From VAZQ01 sp045811525 (GTDB lineage Bacteria; Pseudomonadota; Alphaproteobacteria; Rhizobiales; Xanthobacteraceae): a stretch of 64,000 nt of DNA. The stretch spans positions 56,889 to 120,888 of the forward strand of contig JBJMTV010000039.1 in assembly GCA_045811525.1 (NCBI GenBank). The letters are read 5' to 3'. The translations under genes and the position numbers were made by a program. This document shows positions 42,049 to 51,137 of the stretch, piece after piece. A model generated the notes under the pieces. The model was not told the DNA's origin. It worked only from the letters and a program-made list of their open reading frames with translations, and did not search any database. The first letter of the stretch is position 1, and every line of letters starts with the position of its first letter.

Positions 42049-43008
42049 CTACTCCGCCTTGATGTTGGCCTCGGCAACGATGCGGCCGTACTGTTCCACC
42101 TTCTCGCGCAAATAGTCTCCGAACGCCGTGCCGCACAGGTCTACTGGAAACAGGCCCTGCTGAGAAAGCTTAGGCCTGGTCTCAGGTGCCTTCAGCGCGG
42201 TGCTGAAAGCGGCGGAGAGCTGCGCCAAAACAGGTGCGGGTGTCTTTGCGGGTGCAACCATGCCGTAGAAGATTTCATCCTGGTAATTGCCCAGTCCGGT
42301 TTCCGCGAAGGTGGGTACGTCCGGCAAAGCGTCAACCCGGGTCTTTCCACCCGTCACCAGCGCGCGCAGTGTGCCGGATTTCAGATGTGGGACAACGGTC
42401 GGATAGTCGGCGGAAACGGCGCTGACATGGCCGCCCAGGAGGGCGTTGACCGCCGGAGCACTCCCGGGAAAGGGCACGTAGGTCATGTTGACCTGGGCGC
42501 TGCGCTTGAGCACCTCGTAAGCAATCTGCAGCGACGACGCGGGTGCGCCAGCAACAGTGATTTCGCCTGGCTTACTGCGGGCAGCAGCAAGAAGATCTTC
42601 GAGGCTCCGGTAGGGGCTCGAGCCGGCGACGACGAGAACAATCGGCGTTGCCGCCAGATAGCAAACCGGCTCAAAGCTTCCTGACACGTCATAGCCGGTC
42701 TTCTTTAAAGCCGGGTTCACCACGAACGAGTTCGCGACCAGAAGAACGGTGCTGCCGTCGGCGGGTGAACGTGCGGCCGCCTCCGTCCCTATGGTGGTGC
42801 CTCCACCGGGCCGGTTCTCCACCACCACTGTAGGTCCTTGGGGTCCGCGGCCGATCTGATCCGCCATCAGTCGGGAGAGAATGTCCGGGCCGCTGGCGGG
42901 CGGGTAGGGAACGATGATCCTGAACGAAGCGAGCTGTGATGCAGCGCTGCCGCTGAACAGCAAAGCCGCTACAAGCGGGATGGCGCTGACACTTAGTGAT
43001 TTCCTCAC
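42049..43008 (-). CDS. TctC/Bug-family periplasmic solute-binding protein
   Basis: 319 residues from a GTG with GGGAGA upstream; signal peptide MRKSLSVSAIPLVAALLF. Bug marks: FRIIVPYPPASGPDILSRL, VVVENRPGGGTTIGTEAAA, PADGSTVLLV, MTYVPFPGSAPAVNALLGG and LPDVPTFAETGLGN. The ligand loop is PYPPASGPD. It lies 69 bases upstream of the NtaA/DszA-like gene on the same strand, so it is a good candidate for the receptor of that enzyme's substrate. Confidence 0.9.
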   Translation of the reverse strand: MRKSLSVSAIPLVAALLFSGSAASQLASFRIIVPYPPASGPDILSRLMADQIGRGPQGPTVVVENRPGGGTTIGTEAAARSPADGSTVLLVANSFVVNPALKKTGYDVSGSFEPVCYLAATPIVLVVAGSSPYRSLEDLLAAARSKPGEITVAGAPASSLQIAYEVLKRSAQVNMTYVPFPGSAPAVNALLGGHVSAVSADYPTVVPHLKSGTLRALVTGGKTRVDALPDVPTFAETGLGNYQDEIFYGMVAPAKTPAPVLAQLSAAFSTALKAPETRPKLSQQGLFPVDLCGTAFGDYLREKVEQYGRIVAEANIKAE

Positions 43009-43189
43009 CTGCGTTCTCCCTCAGCCTTGTCCCGTTTCAGAATACGTCGAACGACACAGAAGGCAATTCGGCGAGCAGTCGTGCGGCGGGCGGCGCCTGC
43101 ATATTGCGCTCGAGGCACAAAAATGACAGAGCTAGCCGCTCTTCGAGCACCGTCCTCGGGCGCGTCATGCCGAGGCGAATGCCTGATGA

Positions 43190-43396
43190 ATGTGGAAATC
43201 AGTCATGCTGCTCATCACCCTGCTCATTCTCTACCTGCTGTGCTGCTGGATCACAGGTTATGTGGGCAGGTTTCGTCGCATGGGCATGCTGGGCACGTTT
43301 CTCCTTTCGATTCTTATTACGCCGTTGCTCATGTTGCTGCTCCTGGTGATGACCGGCCCCTCCCAGGGCGTCGAGTGGCGGCCCAAGCGCGACTAA
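43190..43396 (+). CDS. Small two-helix membrane protein
   Basis: 68 residues. Two hydrophobic segments (about 5-23, LLITLLILYLLCCWITGYV, and 33-53, GTFLLSILITPLLMLLLLV) are joined by a short basic loop (GRFRRMG), with a hydrophilic end (GVEWRPKRD). The composition is clearly that of a membrane protein, not a random frame. No known family recognised, no obvious partner. Confidence 0.6.
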   Translation: MWKSVMLLITLLILYLLCCWITGYVGRFRRMGMLGTFLLSILITPLLMLLLLVMTGPSQGVEWRPKRD

Positions 43397-43438
43397 GAGC
43401 GAGCCGCTGTGCTTATCCGGCACGCAAGTCTGTCTTGG

Positions 43439-44005
43439 CTAAGTGCTGCAGCGCTGAACCTTCACTCCGGGTGTGCCCGGCTCGCTTAGTTCCGCGACCT
43501 CGACCGTATTCATGCTCGTGAACACGTTGGCGGCGAAGTTTGTTGGAAGCTCGCCTGTGACCGGCGTAATGGACTGGTTCTTGTCGCCGCATCGCACGGG
43601 AACGCCGAAGCTCCAGGAATGCAGCGCGCCGCCTCCCTTGGAACGAATGATCACGTTCAACTTGATCTCTTCTGCGGGCACGTAGCCAATCGAGGTGACA
43701 TTGCCGGAAAAGTTCATTTTGACCAGCCCACCGGTTTCGCTGCGCAGAAACGTGATGGCAATGTTGCTGATGTGAAATCGGCGGTCGCTCGGATTATCCT
43801 TGTGTCGCCACAACAAGCCTTGTCCGTTCTGCACTGTCTCCTTGAGATTGCCGCTCTGCGAGCTGACATCGAACAGCGCCGGCCTATCGAGCACCGCATA
43901 ATCGTCGCTGGCTGGCTGGCTCGCCGCGGGCTGCCCGAACGCAGCGCTTGGTGCTGCAGCGGCCAATCCGGTCAGCGTGGCACGTCGGGTGATCTTCACA
44001 GCCAT
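43439..44005 (-). CDS. Exported protein with Tat-like signal, unknown function
   Basis: 188 residues. The leader MAVKITRRATLTGLAAAAPS carries the twin-arginine pattern TRRATLTGL with cleavage near AFGQP. The mature part is mostly beta-strand-like (FHISNIAITFLRSETGGLVKM, IGYVPAEEIKLNVIIRS, HSWSFGVPVRCGDKNQSITP) with two cysteines (VRCGD, QRCST) that may pair. I do not recognise a family. Tat export suggests folding or cofactor loading before export. It is divergent from the TctC gene at 44199. Confidence 0.7.
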   Translation of the reverse strand: MAVKITRRATLTGLAAAAPSAAFGQPAASQPASDDYAVLDRPALFDVSSQSGNLKETVQNGQGLLWRHKDNPSDRRFHISNIAITFLRSETGGLVKMNFSGNVTSIGYVPAEEIKLNVIIRSKGGGALHSWSFGVPVRCGDKNQSITPVTGELPTNFAANVFTSMNTVEVAELSEPGTPGVKVQRCST

Positions 44006-44198
44006 GATGTCCTCTGCAGGCTCGAAGCGATATCGGGGAGCGCCGTGTCAATCGGTCTGGCCGCGTGTAGTTCCCGGGCCATTGTCTGCCGGTGGCAAGC
44101 GGATGCGAGTCCGGCGGCTACCCGCGCGAGGGATGGCGAGAGCGCCTGAATTGTTATACCCGTGCCATCGGATCAACTCGCGTTTATGTGAGGTTCGC

Positions 44199-45170
44199 AT
44201 GGCATCGCTCCGGCTGCTGGTTGGCGTTCTCGTCGCACTGATTGGGGCCGGTGCGGGTGCTGCCGCACAGACTTGGCCGACGCGGGCAATTCAAGTCGTC
44301 AGTCCATTCACGGCTGGAAACGCCACCGATACGGTTGGGCGCGTCGTGCTCGATCCGGTTTCGCGGCAAGTCGGACAGTCGTTCGTGATCGAAAATCGAA
44401 CGGGCGGTGGTGGCACGCTCGGCGCCGCTCAAGTCGCGAAAGCGGAACGCGACGGCTATACGCTGCTGCTGCACTCGTCCTCGCTAAGCTCTCAGGTCGT
44501 ACTGCACAAGACATTGCCTTACGATCCGCTGCGCGACTTCACCGCTATTTCCCTGTTCGGAATACAACCGAGCGTCTTGGTGGTGTCGCCATCGAAGGGC
44601 TACAACAGCGTGGCTGATCTCGTTGCCGCTGCCAAGGCCAGACCAGGCGCATTGAATTTTGCCTCCGCCGGCATTGGCGCGGCCTCCCACATGGCTGCTG
44701 AGCGGCTGCGGCTCGCCGCCCATATCGAGGTCCAGCACATCCCCTTTCGTGGTCCCGTCGAGGCCTTCACCGAGGTGATGGCTGGGCGGATTGATTACTA
44801 TTTCCTGCCGATCGCTCCGGCGATGCCCCATATCCTCGACGGGAAGCTCAAGGCACTGGCCGTGAGCACGCCCAAGCGCGCCCAGGCTCTGCCTGACGTA
44901 CCGACCGTCGCGGAAGCAGGTTACCCCGATGCGCAGTACTTGTTCTGGAGCGGGCTCTCCGGTCCAACCGGCTTGCCTCGTCCGATCGTCGACAAGCTGC
45001 ACGACGAGGTGCAAAAGGCGCTCGAGCTCGTCGACACACGGGACAAGCTGGCAAAGCTTGGAGTCGAGTTGATGCCTATGAGCGTCGATCAGGCCGAGTC
45101 GTTCTTTCGCGAGGATGTCGCCGCAACGATCAAACTGGCCAAAGAGGCCAACATCGCGCCGTCGAACTGA
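44199..45170 (+). CDS. TctC/Bug-family periplasmic solute-binding protein
   Basis: 323 residues from the ATG at 44199 (GTGAGG upstream); signal peptide to about residue 24 (GAGAGAAAQ). Bug marks: WPTRAIQVVSPFTAGNATDT, FVIENRTGGGGTLGAAQVA, RDGYTLLLHSS, IPFRGPVEAFTEVMAGRI and LPDVPTVAEAGYPD. The ligand loop is PFTAGNATD, less common. No adjacent catabolic gene in the same direction. Confidence 0.91.
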   Translation: MASLRLLVGVLVALIGAGAGAAAQTWPTRAIQVVSPFTAGNATDTVGRVVLDPVSRQVGQSFVIENRTGGGGTLGAAQVAKAERDGYTLLLHSSSLSSQVVLHKTLPYDPLRDFTAISLFGIQPSVLVVSPSKGYNSVADLVAAAKARPGALNFASAGIGAASHMAAERLRLAAHIEVQHIPFRGPVEAFTEVMAGRIDYYFLPIAPAMPHILDGKLKALAVSTPKRAQALPDVPTVAEAGYPDAQYLFWSGLSGPTGLPRPIVDKLHDEVQKALELVDTRDKLAKLGVELMPMSVDQAESFFREDVAATIKLAKEANIAPSN

Positions 45171-45180
45171 CCGTTGAAAA

Positions 45181-45876
45181 CTAGCCGCGTCGCACCGCCT
45201 GCCATGTGCCGGCGCAGGAGCCGCCGGGACCCTGACCTTGCCAACTGCCGCCGCCGGTGCTTGCCAGGAGCCGGCCCTGGCCGCTCGCCTGATTGCCGGC
45301 GCCTGCGATCGTCACCCAGACGGCACCGTTGCGCTCCACTTGGCCTTGCAGCGAAGCTTGCGAGGCGCCATCGGGCACTACCGCACCATTGATGATCTGC
45401 ACTCCGAACCGGTATTCAGGGTCGCAGGCGCCGCTGCGAGTGGTGATTGCGACGCTCCACGCCCCATCATAGGGGTTGGGCACCGCCGCTCGGGCTGGTG
45501 GCGCTGCTGCGACCGGCGGAGGCGGCGGTACCGCGCGCCGTACCACGGTCGGCCCGGCCGGTCCGCCGAGGTCGCGCTGCCAGACCGTCCCGCGGTCGAA
45601 CCAGATGGTCAGGCCATCGGGGGAAACGGTAGCGCCCTCATCATAACTGCGCACCCAGATGCGGTCAGGCCGATCGAACCAGGCGCGCGAGGGCTGACCG
45701 GCCTCATTCACCAGGTTCATGTCACTGCCATTCTGGGTGATGAAGCCACGTCCGCCGGGGTCCCCGCGGCAGGCCTGCACGCATTGATAGGGACCCGTTA
45801 GATCGACCAATTGCGCCAATGCTGGGCTAGCCGCCACGGCGGCTGCAGCCACAAGCATACTCACAAACCGCTGCAT
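45181..45876 (-). CDS. Exported protein with two Gly/Trp-rich beta domains, unknown function
   Basis: 231 residues from the ATG at 45876 (MQRFVSMLVAAAAVAASPALA signal). The first domain (about 25-115) has LTGPYQCVQACRGDPGGRGF, two cysteines and WFDRGTVWQRDLGG. A Pro/Ala-rich linker (PPPPPVAAAPPARAA) leads to the second domain (about 140-231) with NPYDGAWSVAITTRSGACDP, and GGSWQGQGPGGSCAGTW. The second half resembles short secreted domains common in Bradyrhizobium-type bacteria that begin DGxWxVxxxTxxGxC. Function unknown. Confidence 0.72.
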   Translation of the reverse strand: MQRFVSMLVAAAAVAASPALAQLVDLTGPYQCVQACRGDPGGRGFITQNGSDMNLVNEAGQPSRAWFDRPDRIWVRSYDEGATVSPDGLTIWFDRGTVWQRDLGGPAGPTVVRRAVPPPPPVAAAPPARAAVPNPYDGAWSVAITTRSGACDPEYRFGVQIINGAVVPDGASQASLQGQVERNGAVWVTIAGAGNQASGQGRLLASTGGGSWQGQGPGGSCAGTWQAVRRG

Positions 45877-46165
45877 CACTACTCTCCTACGAGGGGCGCT
45901 CCATGCCAGCCTGGAAAGAGGAATGAAGTCAACAACGCTCGGCGTGGAATTCGGCGCGACGGTGCGCCGTTTGCAAGCAGTGAGCTTCCTTCGAGTACGG
46001 ACGCCAGCAGCTACGTGCTCGCGGCGTGTGGCTCTGCTCTCGAACAGCACCTTCACCGGGTAGCGGGAGAACCGTTGCGTCAGGAGCATCAAGCGCTCTT
46101 GGGAGCGCTGGAGGTGCGCTTAGGTTAGCGCACCGCCAATGAAGGGCCGCTAGCGCGGAAGCGCC
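45877..46165. other. Intergenic region, nothing recognised
   Basis: 289 bases between two minus-strand small-protein genes. No supported gene or repeat. Confidence 0.4.
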
Positions 46166-46375
46166 TTATCCGAATGGCCTCAGGACCATGTTGGTGAGGC
46201 ACCATTGCCGTATATCGGCGGGTGTCCAGTTGGGTTTCCGATGAGGGCTCTTTACAGAGCACTGCATGCAAAGCTTCATCGTAGGAGCGCTCGCACACCG
46301 TCCCTCTTGAGCGAAGGCTGGGGCGATGACGAACAGGACGGTTCCCAAGGAGGCCGCGACGAAAGCAAGCTTCAT
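46166..46375 (-). CDS. Small secreted cysteine-containing protein
   Basis: 69 residues from the ATG at 46375, preceded by GGAGGG. A signal peptide (MKLAFVAASLGTVLFVIAPA) leads to a 45-residue mature part with four cysteines: GRCASAP, LCMQCSV and QWCLTNM. This count suits two disulfides or a metal site (LCMQC). Similar mini-proteins with CxxC and W-C ends occur in Hyphomicrobiales, role unknown. Confidence 0.65.
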   Translation of the reverse strand: MKLAFVAASLGTVLFVIAPAFAQEGRCASAPTMKLCMQCSVKSPHRKPNWTPADIRQWCLTNMVLRPFG

Positions 46376-46542
46376 CAGTTCCCTCCGTAAGCCAACCACA
46401 GGTTATTCTAGCGTGACGGCCGACGAGAGAACAGGCTTTTCCACGCGCGGCGCTGCCGGCCGGCTGCTGCTGAACCTGTTCGCTGCGTTCGCGCGCGAGT
46501 GTGTATCGCGCCATATCATCTGCACGCTAGTCCTAGTAACAG

Positions 46543-47526
46543 CTACTCGGTCGCTGCCTGGATGTTGTTGGCGCGCACGACCTCGCCCCAGCGGTTGATC
46601 TCGCTGTGCAGCATCGCCTGCGCCGCTTCCGGCGAACGCTGCGCCTTCGGATACGGGGACACGCCTGTCTCGGCCCAGGCACTCAGGACGGCGGGATCGT
46701 CCATCACACTTTGCAGGGACCTATTCAGCTTCTCAATCAACGGCCGTGCGGTCCCCGCCGGCGCAAACAGCGCGTGCCAATAGGAGATCTCGAGCTTGGG
46801 ACCGAGAAGTTGCGCAAGGCTCGGCACGCCGGGAAACTGCGGGACTGGCGCAGCGGAGGTGATGCCATACGCCTTGATCTGCCCGGCGCTCACTTGCTGC
46901 ACCACCGCCTGCGGCGTCGCGAAGTTCAGGTCGATATGTCCACCTGCGAGATCCTGCAGCGCCGGCGCTGAGCCGCGGTAAGGAATCTGGTTGACCGTGA
47001 CGTTGGCTTCTTGGGCAAAAAGGGCGGTCGTGAGGTGGCCGGTGCTGCCCGTGCCGGGGTGCGCAATACGGGCAGGTGTCGTCTTCATCCACGCGATCAG
47101 CTCAGGGAAGGTGCTGGCGGTGAGCGACTTGCGTCCGACCAGCACCAGTGGGTTGTGATTGATGAAGGCGACCGGCGTGAGATCCTTTTCGGTATCGAAC
47201 GGCAGGTTGGGGTGCAGCGAGACATTCGCGGAAATCTGCAGATTGTGCAGCAACAGCGTGTGTCCGTCGGGTGCCGCACGCGCGACCCGGCCGGTGGCGA
47301 TGGTCGTGGCACCGCCACTTACATTCTCGACGATGAAGTTCTGTCCCAATGTCTCGGTGAGCTTCGGTGCGAGCAGCCGAGCGAGCTGATCGGTCGGACC
47401 GCCTGCCGGGTAAGGCACCACGATCGTGACTGTGCGGGTGGGATACTCTTGTGCAGAAGCAGGCGCTGTCGAGGACAAGGTGAAGGCGAGGAGGGCGCCG
47501 ACAGCCGTGGCAACGAAACGACGCAA
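46543..47526 (-). CDS. TctC/Bug-family periplasmic solute-binding protein
   Basis: 327 residues. The best start is a TTG at 47526 with GGGAGGACTCACC upstream, giving a normal signal peptide (LRRFVATAVGALLAFTLSST). The longer frame to 47607 has no support. Bug marks: YPTRTVTIVVPYPAGGPTDQ, FIVENVSGGATTIATGRVA, PDGHTLLLHNL, IPYRGSAPALQDLAGGHI and FPGVPSLAQLLGP. It follows another TctC gene (47604) and the P450 gene on the same strand and is probably the last gene of that run. Confidence 0.9.
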   Translation of the reverse strand: MRRFVATAVGALLAFTLSSTAPASAQEYPTRTVTIVVPYPAGGPTDQLARLLAPKLTETLGQNFIVENVSGGATTIATGRVARAAPDGHTLLLHNLQISANVSLHPNLPFDTEKDLTPVAFINHNPLVLVGRKSLTASTFPELIAWMKTTPARIAHPGTGSTGHLTTALFAQEANVTVNQIPYRGSAPALQDLAGGHIDLNFATPQAVVQQVSAGQIKAYGITSAAPVPQFPGVPSLAQLLGPKLEISYWHALFAPAGTARPLIEKLNRSLQSVMDDPAVLSAWAETGVSPYPKAQRSPEAAQAMLHSEINRWGEVVRANNIQAATE

Positions 47527-47603
47527 GGTGAGTCCTCCCTGCAAGCGGAGCTGCAGTCGGCAAAAGGTTAGTTGAGAGCGGCGCCAATCACCAGCATGCT
47601 CTC

Positions 47604-48578
47604 TCATTCCGCATGGATGCCTGCTGCTTCCATGACCTTGGTCACGCGCGCGATCTCGGCGCCGACGGCACGTGCGAACGCGTCTGGCCCAAGGCCTGCC
47701 GGCTCCATCCCAAGCACCGCGAATTGCGGTATTACCTCTGGGCGTCGCACCACATTGATTGCCTCGTTGGCGACTTTGGCAACAATGGAGTCGGGCGTGC
47801 CAGTGCGGGCATAGACGCCAATGAGCGTGATCAGGTCGAAGCCGGGGATCACCTCGGCGATAGCCGGCAGCTCCGGCGCGAGCGGTGAGCGCTCCGCGCC
47901 ATTGGTGGCGAGGAGGCGCACGCGGTTGCTCTCGACCGCGCCTTTGAGCGACGGATAGGCGGAAAACAACACTTGGACATGACCGCCGAGCAAAGCCGGG
48001 ACGGACTGTCCGGTGCCGCGGTAGGGAACATGCGTCATCTTCAGATCAAGTGCAGCCTTCATCGCCTCCATGGTGAGGTGATGCGTACTGCCGACGCCGG
48101 ATGAGCCGTAATTGATCGTGCCCGGATGTGCCTTCACATAAGCAATAAATTCGGAAAGGCTGTTCGCCGGGACATCAGGGTGCACCGCTAGAAAAAGCGG
48201 CGCCCGCGCCAGCATGGCGACAGGGGTGAAGCTCTGTGGCGTATAGGCGAGCTGCTTGAAGAAGAGCGGATTGACCGAGAGCATGGCGCTGTCGGTTACC
48301 ATGAGCGAATAGCCGTCGGCTGGCGCCGTGGTGATCCCTGCGGCGGCGACGCCACCGTTGCCGCCAGGACGGTTTTCCACCACGACCGACTGAGACAATC
48401 GCTCCTGCAGGCCCTGCGCAAGAAACCGTGCCAAAGTATCGGGCACGCCTCCCGCAGCGTAGGGTACGATCAAATGTATGGCTTGAGCAGGGTATAGCAC
48501 CTCAGCATGGGCCATTGCCGCGGCGAAAAGGGCGAAGGTCCACGTCACAAGCGCAATAGTGCGCCGGATCATTGCCAT
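47604..48578 (-). CDS. TctC/Bug-family periplasmic solute-binding protein
   Basis: 324 residues; signal peptide MAMIRRTIALVTWTFALFAA to about residue 25. Bug marks: YPAQAIHLIVPYAAGGVPDT, VVVENRPGGNGGVAAAGITT, PADGYSLMVTD, VPYRGTGQSVPALLGGHV and APELPAIAEVIPG. It begins 7 bases after the P450 stop codon, so uptake by this receptor and oxidation by the P450 may be linked. Confidence 0.91.
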   Translation of the reverse strand: MAMIRRTIALVTWTFALFAAAMAHAEVLYPAQAIHLIVPYAAGGVPDTLARFLAQGLQERLSQSVVVENRPGGNGGVAAAGITTAPADGYSLMVTDSAMLSVNPLFFKQLAYTPQSFTPVAMLARAPLFLAVHPDVPANSLSEFIAYVKAHPGTINYGSSGVGSTHHLTMEAMKAALDLKMTHVPYRGTGQSVPALLGGHVQVLFSAYPSLKGAVESNRVRLLATNGAERSPLAPELPAIAEVIPGFDLITLIGVYARTGTPDSIVAKVANEAINVVRRPEVIPQFAVLGMEPAGLGPDAFARAVGAEIARVTKVMEAAGIHAE

Positions 48579-48585
48579 GTCAGGC

Positions 48586-49929
48586 TCATTCTATGCTCAT
48601 CGGCAGACTCTCGAGCCGCAGCTCTCCGACGGCACCGCCGTATCGCGGAGTGAAATTCGGATCAACGAGGTGCCCTTTTGGAAAGCGTGCGAGCAGGCGC
48701 CGGATAGCAATCGTAATGGCGGACCTGCCAAGAATGTTGCCGATGCAATGGTGCGGGCCGGCGCCGAAAGCCATGATGCGCTTGGGCCGGCGGTGAATGT
48801 CGAAGCGCATAGGATCCGGAAACACAAGCGGATCGTAATTGGCTGCCTGCGGGGAAGGGCGCACCACCATGCCCTTGAGGATCAAAGTCCCGCCGAGCTC
48901 GGTTTCGCGCGTCGCTATGCGTGGAAAGGTGAAGTAGCCGTTGCTGGCGATACGCAGGCATTCCTCGACAGCTTCGGGGATGAGAGCAGGATCCTCGATC
49001 AGCTCGGTCACCTGCTCGGGATGGGAATAGAGCGTCAGCAGCGCGCCACCCGCGGCTCGGCTGGTCGCAGAGAGGGCGGCGCCGCAGATGGTGAAGATCT
49101 GGTCGAACAACTCGCGGTCGGTGAGCTTGTCGCCGTGATCTCGGGCGCTCACGAGATCGTGGATAAAGTCAGGGCGCGGATTGGCTCGCCGGGCGTCAAT
49201 CAGCTCACGCACCAGCTCAGCGGCGCGCTCGAAGGCCTGCTGGCATTCGGGAGGGAACGGCTCGCCCGGCCTTGTATAAGTGGTGAGCGGCAGAACTTCG
49301 TGGAACGCGACAAAGATTGCCTTCTGACGCTCGTCAAGATTGCACATTGCGCTCAGCAACGCGCCGACAACCAATTGCGCGCCATAGTCCTGCATGCCGT
49401 CGAACTCGGGCCCTCCTGCTTCAATGGCATCGAGCATTTCGTCGATGATCGCGGTGATGCGTGTCTCCAAACGCGCCAGGCTGCGCGCCGAAAAAGCTGG
49501 CATCAGCAATCTGCGGATACGGGCATGACGCTCCCCGTCCATCTGGGTGACGAACTGCACGCCCATAAACTTGTCGAACTGCTCGAAACCGCGTCCGCGC
49601 GGCAGCTCGGAGGAGAACCGTTCGGGATTGCCGAACACCTCCTGCACATCGGCGTAACGGCCGCACACCACCTGCGGCGGCCCATTCGAGAGCACATAAA
49701 ATGGCGGACGGCGGGCCCACTCGCTCATGTGGTGACGCGCGTTCTGCTTGAATGTCGTCCCACCAAGATCGATGTCGACGACCTTCGTCCGGTCGAGATC
49801 GGCAACTAATGACATCGATTGTCCCGCGCTGCGGCCTTGAAGGGGTTGCGGCAACTCTGCCTCATTCAATGGCGCTGATCCACCCCCGCGCGCCGCAACC
49901 TGCGGCGGGGTTGGCTTGTTCTTGCGCAA
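48586..49929 (-). CDS. Cytochrome P450
   Basis: 447 residues from a TTG at 49929 with GGAG six bases before it (an ATG at 49815 is an alternative). Soluble, bacterial class. Landmarks: the ExxR pair in EECLR (Glu323, Arg326), the heme loop FGAGPHHCIG with Cys395, and helix I near residues 283-291 reading AALSATS where AGxxTT is typical, so the acid of the usual acid-alcohol pair is Ala and the Gly is Leu. That may alter proton delivery. No ferredoxin or reductase gene stands next to it. It is followed by two TctC genes on the same strand. Confidence 0.94.
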   Translation of the reverse strand: MRKNKPTPPQVAARGGGSAPLNEAELPQPLQGRSAGQSMSLVADLDRTKVVDIDLGGTTFKQNARHHMSEWARRPPFYVLSNGPPQVVCGRYADVQEVFGNPERFSSELPRGRGFEQFDKFMGVQFVTQMDGERHARIRRLLMPAFSARSLARLETRITAIIDEMLDAIEAGGPEFDGMQDYGAQLVVGALLSAMCNLDERQKAIFVAFHEVLPLTTYTRPGEPFPPECQQAFERAAELVRELIDARRANPRPDFIHDLVSARDHGDKLTDRELFDQIFTICGAALSATSRAAGGALLTLYSHPEQVTELIEDPALIPEAVEECLRIASNGYFTFPRIATRETELGGTLILKGMVVRPSPQAANYDPLVFPDPMRFDIHRRPKRIMAFGAGPHHCIGNILGRSAITIAIRRLLARFPKGHLVDPNFTPRYGGAVGELRLESLPMSIE

Positions 49930-50086
49930 TGGGAGCTCCAGATTAGCGCCTTAAGACCTCGCGTCGGCTCTGGACTTCCCTGACGCTGCCCTGCGACCAG
50001 TCGCCGCGCGATCTTGCAGCGCTGTTGCACTTATCACCGACGCGTGGTGACTCGCAGAGCCGGGTTATTTCGCCGTGGAGAATTCC

Positions 50087-51061
50087 ATGCGCTTGAGCTT
50101 GCGCCCGTCGTTTACAACCGCCGCCGCCCTGGTAGCGCTTCTTGGTGTCGTCAATCCAGCCGCCGCACAGACCTGGCCGCAGCGTCCGGTCCGGTTTTTG
50201 GTGACGCTCGGTCCTGGCTCCGGGATCGACATCGGCACGCGGCTCCTGGCAGATCGGCTGCCGAAGAAATGGGGCCACCCAGTCGTGGTCGAAAACCGCC
50301 CAGGCGGTGACGGGCTCGTGGCCATTACCACCTTCCTTGGCGCCAATGACGATCACGTGCTGTTGGCGTCGCCCACCTCGTCTTTCACGGCGCATCCGTT
50401 CGTCTACAAGAATCCGCCATACAAGCCGAGCGACCTGCAGGCCATTGCCCGCGTCTCCAACACCATCATTGTCATTGCGGTCCCCTCGGAGCTGCCGGTG
50501 AAAACCTTGAGTGACCTCGTGGCGCTCGCCCGCGCGCAGCCGGGCAAGCTCAATTGGGCGGGCACCACCGGCGCGATCGACTTCCTGCTCGGCGGGTTCC
50601 TGAAGAATGCCGGTCTGAGCCTGTCCAAGGTGCCGTACCGCAATCAGGTGGAAGCGGCGAACGATCTCGCCACGGACCGCATCCAGATCAACGAGACGGC
50701 CTATGCGATCGTTCGGCCGCAACTGCAGGCCGGAAAGATCAAGCTGCTCGCCATCACCAACAGTAGCCGTGCCCCTGAATTGCCCGATGTTCCAACAGCG
50801 CGTGAGGCCGGTTACCCCGACCTGCAGCTCGATGGCCTCGTAGGCTTCTTCGGCCCCCCCGAAATGCCGCTCGCGTTGCGCGAGCGGGTAGCCGCCGACG
50901 TGATCGAGGCCGGTGCCGACCCGCTGGTCAGGGAGCGACTAACCTCGACCGGACAGATCCCCAATTTCGGCGGGCCCGCCGAATTCCAAGCTGATATCGA
51001 CGATCAGCGGGCGCGGGTGGGTGCAGCAGCCAAGGCACTCGGCAGCGTCCCGAACGAGTAA
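50087..51061 (+). CDS. TctC/Bug-family periplasmic solute-binding protein
   Basis: 324 residues from the ATG at 50087 (GGAG six bases upstream; a GTG at 50075 is an alternative). Signal peptide to about residue 28 (GVVNPAAAQ). Bug marks: WPQRPVRFLVTLGPGSGIDI, VVVENRPGGDGLVAITTFL, VPYRNQVEAANDLATDRI and LPDVPTAREAGYPD. The ligand loop is altered (TLGPGSGID), as is the usual PDGYT stretch (NDDHVLL). An MFS permease gene follows on the same strand after 76 bases. Confidence 0.9.
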   Translation: MRLSLRPSFTTAAALVALLGVVNPAAAQTWPQRPVRFLVTLGPGSGIDIGTRLLADRLPKKWGHPVVVENRPGGDGLVAITTFLGANDDHVLLASPTSSFTAHPFVYKNPPYKPSDLQAIARVSNTIIVIAVPSELPVKTLSDLVALARAQPGKLNWAGTTGAIDFLLGGFLKNAGLSLSKVPYRNQVEAANDLATDRIQINETAYAIVRPQLQAGKIKLLAITNSSRAPELPDVPTAREAGYPDLQLDGLVGFFGPPEMPLALRERVAADVIEAGADPLVRERLTSTGQIPNFGGPAEFQADIDDQRARVGAAAKALGSVPNE

Positions 51062-51137
51062 GCCGGGTCCTCGCTCCTCTGCGCCGCTTTTCGCGGCGCT
51101 GCAGCGATGAGCCGAACGGCACGTCGTCCGGCGGCGA

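Noticed and set aside
48559..49809. 416-residue plus-strand frame opposite the P450
   Set aside because: Antisense shadow; the P450 signature motifs are all on the minus strand.
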